A stretch of DNA of 64,000 nt. It comes from BS150m-G50 sp964501185 [NCBI: uncultured Bacteroidia bacterium] (GTDB taxonomy: Bacteria; CAIWAD01; BS150m-G50). Position 1 is the stretch's first letter. Each line of letters begins with the position of its first letter. The stretch is taken from positions 62,001-126,000 of the forward strand of contig CAZCRT010000001.1 in assembly GCA_964501185.1 (NCBI GenBank). The letters are read 5' to 3'. Of this stretch, positions 61,271 to 64,000 are shown one piece after another. The notes under the pieces are model-generated. The model was not told the DNA's origin. It searched no databases and worked only from the letters and a program-made list of their open reading frames with translations. The translations under genes were made by a program, and so were the position numbers.

Positions 61271-62413
61271 TTACCTCCTGCGAATGATGGTGGCGATTCC
61301 CTGGCCGGTACCGATGCACATGGTGGCCAGCCCCAGCTCGACATCCTGTTGTTCCATCACATTCAGCAGAGTAGTCAGAATGCGGGCACCGGATGTTCCA
61401 AGTGGATGGCCAAGGGCGATAGCCCCACCGTTGAGGTTGATCCTGTCCGGATCCCAGCCACCCCTGCGAATGACATAAAGCGATTGAGCTGCAAAAGCCT
61501 CATTCAGCTCGACAGCCTCGATATCTGCCATTTTCAGGTTAGCCCGTGCCAGCGCTTTTTCAGTTGCGGGCAACGGCCCCTTCCCCATTTTTTCCCACTC
61601 CACCCCGGCTACAGCCCGGGAGATTATCTCGGCGCGAATGGTCAGGTCGTGCTCTCTGGCGTACTCCTCGCTGGTGATAAGCAGGGCGGCAGTACCATAG
61701 GAAACGGGGCTGGAGGTGGCAGCAGTGACTGTACCCCCGGCGTCAAAAGCGGGGTCGAGCGATTGAATTTTTTCAAGATCGGGCTGGCGTGGACCTTCAT
61801 CATGGGCAACATCGGCCTCATCCAGTTTGAATGGAACGATTTCCCTGTCGAACCGCTTATCAGCCTGTGCGGCCAGTGCCTTCTCATGCGATGCCAGCGC
61901 GAACTGCTCCTGGTCAGCCCGGGATATATCCAGCTCCTGAGCCAGGAGCTCGGCAGTCTCACCCATGCCGATGTAATACCCCTTTTCATACAATGGCGGG
62001 TTGAAGCTGGGGTTGTAGCCACCCATCGGCACCCTCAACATATCCTCAATACCACCGGCCACCCCTGCCTGATACTCCCCGAGTTCGATCGCGCGGGAGA
62101 TATTGTGCAGGGTTTCCATCGAGGAACCACAGAAACGGTTGACAACAGTAGCTCCTGCGGTGTGCGGTACTCCCGCCAGAATCGAGATAGTGCGGGCGAT
62201 CAACATCCCCTGTAATCCCTCTGGAAAAGCGCAGCCATACTGCACGTCTTCCAGATCATTCAGGTCGAGACCTGGGTTGCGTTTGAAAAGCTCGCTTAAG
62301 ACGGCAGCCCCCAGGTCATCGGGACGCAAACTGAGCAGTGGGCTGTTTTTCAGGGCGATGGGCGAGCGGACCGCATCAACGATAACGGCAACAGTCGATT
62401 TACCTCGTGTCAT
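61271..62413 (-). CDS. fadA: 3-ketoacyl-CoA thiolase
   Basis: This 380-aa thiolase cleaves 3-ketoacyl-CoA to acetyl-CoA and a shortened acyl-CoA. The nucleophile Cys is in Asn-Arg-Phe-Cys-Gly-Ser-Ser-Met near residue 94. The catalytic His is in Gly-Gly-Ala-Ile-Ala-Leu-Gly-His-Pro, and the C-terminal Cys-Ile-Gly-Thr-Gly-Gln-Gly completes the set. Asn-Glu-Ala-Phe-Ala-Ala-Gln matches the usual position. It overlaps the acyl-CoA dehydrogenase gene by 4 bp and precedes fadN by 1 bp. A complete beta-oxidation set (dehydrogenase, hydratase, hydroxyacyl dehydrogenase and thiolase) is thus in one unit. Confidence 0.94.
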   Translation of the reverse strand: MTRGKSTVAVIVDAVRSPIALKNSPLLSLRPDDLGAAVLSELFKRNPGLDLNDLEDVQYGCAFPEGLQGMLIARTISILAGVPHTAGATVVNRFCGSSMETLHNISRAIELGEYQAGVAGGIEDMLRVPMGGYNPSFNPPLYEKGYYIGMGETAELLAQELDISRADQEQFALASHEKALAAQADKRFDREIVPFKLDEADVAHDEGPRQPDLEKIQSLDPAFDAGGTVTAATSSPVSYGTAALLITSEEYAREHDLTIRAEIISRAVAGVEWEKMGKGPLPATEKALARANLKMADIEAVELNEAFAAQSLYVIRRGGWDPDRINLNGGAIALGHPLGTSGARILTTLLNVMEQQDVELGLATMCIGTGQGIATIIRRR

Positions 62414-64000
62414 TGTAACCTCTCCTTCCGATTAGCAATAAGGTCGGCGGCAAGCTCCAGTTCGTGCTGGTAGCGGTTTTCGTCAAGTTCCAGTGCCTCT
62501 ATCTGGTTCTGAATTCGCTTCCGGGAGTCAGCTGGTGTGTCGCAGTACGCCAGCAGGGGTGGGGCGATCCGTTGCAGCAGATCGCGTGTATCCAACTCAA
62601 TCAGCCTCAGTATGCTCCGTTGAAAGGAAGCTGGATCGTCCTGGTTGATCCGCAGTAGTGCGCTGTCAAAAATGTATATCTGTGTAAACAGGTCCGCAAT
62701 GTCTTCCGCCAGGTGGTGGTGGTGACGTAGATCCTGGCCTGAAAACACCAGTGTTTCTTTAAATAGATCCAACGCAAGCAACTTGAGGTTGTTCAGAATG
62801 GCGCCACTGACAGTCAATTCAGAGCGCAGCCCATCTGGCGGCTTCCGAAAAGCGCCAGCCATCGTATCGCGGACCGGCAGCTGTTCCATCAGCGTGTCTT
62901 TCATGATGTAGCCGGTAATGATCTGACGGTTAATTTCATTTGTACCTTCAAAGATGCGGTCCACCCTGGCGTCACGATAAATTGCCGCCACGCTGTATTC
63001 TTCGCTGAAACCATAACCACCATGGATCTGGACACCATCATCAGCCACCAGTGCCAGCGATTCACTTCCATAGATCTTCACCATGGATGTCTGTACGGCG
63101 AAACCCTCACTGGCAGCCGCTAATTCCGGCGGTGAAAGGTCCGCCCTGATCTGCTCCTCCATTTCACCAATAGTGCGGTAGACGATGGAGTCAAGGCCAT
63201 AAATACGGACAAAATCACGTGCCAGTTTGCGCCTGATGGCAGGGAAGTTAAGAATTGGTTCACCGAACTGATGCCTTTCGGCAGCGTACTCTATTGTATC
63301 CTCCAGCACGGCTTTGCACATGCCCAGATCCATCGCACCCAGTTTATAACGACCAAAGTTAAGGATGTTGAAGGCAATTTCATGACCCTTGCCAATCTCG
63401 CCCAGGGTGCTATCCAGTGATAGTTTGACATTCTCGAAAGTAACAGAAGCGGTCGAGGAGCCCTTCAACCCCATTTTATGCTCCTCTTCACCTACCGTAA
63501 CCCCCTCGAGCTGACGATCCACCAGAAAAGCAGTGTTCTCTTTACCGTCGATTTTTGCGTAGACGATGAAGAGATCAGCAAATCCGGCATTGGTGATGAA
63601 CTGTTTGCTGCCGTTCAACAACCAGCTGTCCCCATCCGGAGTTTTCTCGGCATGGGTTTTGATGTTAAGTGCGTCTGATCCCGCACCAGGTTCAGTCAGA
63701 CAGTATGCACTCATCGTCTCACCGGTGGCAATTCTCGGGAGGTAATGCTCCCTCTGGGCATCACTGCCAAAATAGAGAACAGGCAACATGCCAATTCCTA
63801 CCTGTACCCCCAGTGTTACCACAAAGGAGGCACATCGGGAGCAGGCCAGAGCTTCGCTGAGTAGAATGCCGGTTGTCTTGTCCATACCCAGGCCGCCGTA
63901 AGCTTCTGGTATTTCAGCAGAAAGCAATCCGAGTTCAGCGGATTCCTTTAACAGAGCGAAGGTCAGGTCGCGATCAAAGGCATCAATTTCGCTACGGCGC
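62410..64000 (-). CDS. fadE: Acyl-CoA dehydrogenase (FadE-like), cut by the window edge
   Basis: The frame is open from 62410 to the edge at 64000 (530 codons); the start lies outside. A TTG at 63927 is not the start, because the homologous sequence (Asp-Arg-Asp-Leu-Thr-Phe-Ala-Leu-Leu-Lys) continues beyond it. Signatures are Cys-Leu-Thr-Glu-Pro-Gly-Ala-Gly-Ser-Asp, Lys-Gln-Phe-Ile-Thr-Asn-Ala-Gly, Gln-Ile-His-Gly-Gly-Tyr-Gly-Phe and Arg-Ile-Phe-Glu-Gly-Thr-Asn-Glu-Ile-Asn. A long C-terminal extension is like the Bacillus FadE rather than the short-chain type. It makes the first, FAD-dependent oxidation of acyl-CoA. fadE, fadA and fadN form one operon, and fadE is upstream in transcription. 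Confidence 0.92.
   Translation of the reverse strand, partial: RRSEIDAFDRDLTFALLKESAELGLLSAEIPEAYGGLGMDKTTGILLSEALACSRCASFVVTLGVQVGIGMLPVLYFGSDAQREHYLPRIATGETMSAYCLTEPGAGSDALNIKTHAEKTPDGDSWLLNGSKQFITNAGFADLFIVYAKIDGKENTAFLVDRQLEGVTVGEEEHKMGLKGSSTASVTFENVKLSLDSTLGEIGKGHEIAFNILNFGRYKLGAMDLGMCKAVLEDTIEYAAERHQFGEPILNFPAIRRKLARDFVRIYGLDSIVYRTIGEMEEQIRADLSPPELAAASEGFAVQTSMVKIYGSESLALVADDGVQIHGGYGFSEEYSVAAIYRDARVDRIFEGTNEINRQIITGYIMKDTLMEQLPVRDTMAGAFRKPPDGLRSELTVSGAILNNLKLLALDLFKETLVFSGQDLRHHHHLAEDIADLFTQIYIFDSALLRINQDDPASFQRSILRLIELDTRDLLQRIAPPLLAYCDTPADSRKRIQNQIEALELDENRYQHELELAADLIANRKERLQ

Noticed and set aside
61163-62215. 350-codon plus-strand open frame
   Set aside because: It is a shadow of fadA and the end of fadN.
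1-64000. tRNA, rRNA or tmRNA genes
   Set aside because: None was recognised in the gaps between genes; a covariance-model scan was not possible here.

Overview
The window is a densely coded bacterial chromosome segment of about 50% GC. It reads like an uncultured Gram-negative organism related to the FCB (Fibrobacteres-Chlorobi-Bacteroidetes) group and its candidate phyla. The best clue is the primary sigma factor (24821-25678): it is only about 285 aa, lacks the long proteobacterial N-terminal region, and looks Bacteroidetes-like. An outer membrane is implied by two putative beta-barrel proteins, several lipobox lipoproteins and an HtrA protease. An LVIVD-repeat protein with a fibronectin-like tail and a tandem DUF1566 protein are also common in such lineages. 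The exact phylum cannot be fixed from the sequence alone. No rRNA, tRNA, CRISPR array, phage or transposase was recognised.

Layout, left to right. 1-5342 holds a partial M1 aminopeptidase, the CCA-adding enzyme, an acetyltransferase, a Sel1-repeat/C39-like peptidase fusion, a DUF2087 protein and arsenite methyltransferase ArsM. 5387-12077 is a redox and detoxification stretch: MDR quinone oxidoreductase, metallo-beta-lactamase-like lipoprotein, an overlapping flavodoxin/DUF2798/AraC operon, a VOC protein, an NAD(P)H quinone reductase with a truncated membrane partner, and a frameshifted MBL-fold protein. 12220-14634 has a cysteine-synthase-like enzyme with a Cys-rich tail, a YbjQ protein, small membrane proteins and a 138-bp tandem duplication. 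15037-24615 is a tight operon, valS-DUF4139-recG-priA-metallopeptidase. rpoD and htrA follow.

27858-31946 carries a half-length UPF0016 transporter, an acetyltransferase, a selenocysteine-lyase-like NifS protein, a MarC protein and an outer-membrane protein. 32172-43184 carries a DUF1566 protein, acetyl-CoA synthetase with an OFA-family transporter, an M81 peptidase, a large glutamine synthetase and a SLAC1/TDT channel. 43353-50827 carries asparaginase, a secreted glycosyltransferase-like protein, the selenoprotein peroxiredoxin, the LVIVD protein, a six-cysteine membrane protein, a beta-barrel and an AI-2E-family permease. 50816-51140 is a five-copy 65-bp tandem repeat with hairpins. It is followed by a frameshifted NnrE, a 1-Cys Bcp peroxiredoxin, a GH114-like lipoprotein, an ECF sigma factor with a DUF4384 membrane partner, a lipoprotein serpin and a LysE exporter. 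58936-64000 is a fadE-fadA-fadN fatty-acid beta-oxidation operon.

The most notable feature is the peroxiredoxin at 45492-46211. Its peroxidatic cysteine codon is an in-frame TGA, with a bacterial SECIS-like hairpin just downstream, so the organism very probably uses selenocysteine. The lyase-like protein at 28798-29946 carries the GAACH active-site loop of selenocysteine lyases and may be part of the same selenium economy. The metabolism suggested is heterotrophic and oxygen-exposed: fatty-acid oxidation, acetate activation, amino-acid use, and several peroxide, quinone and arsenic defences.
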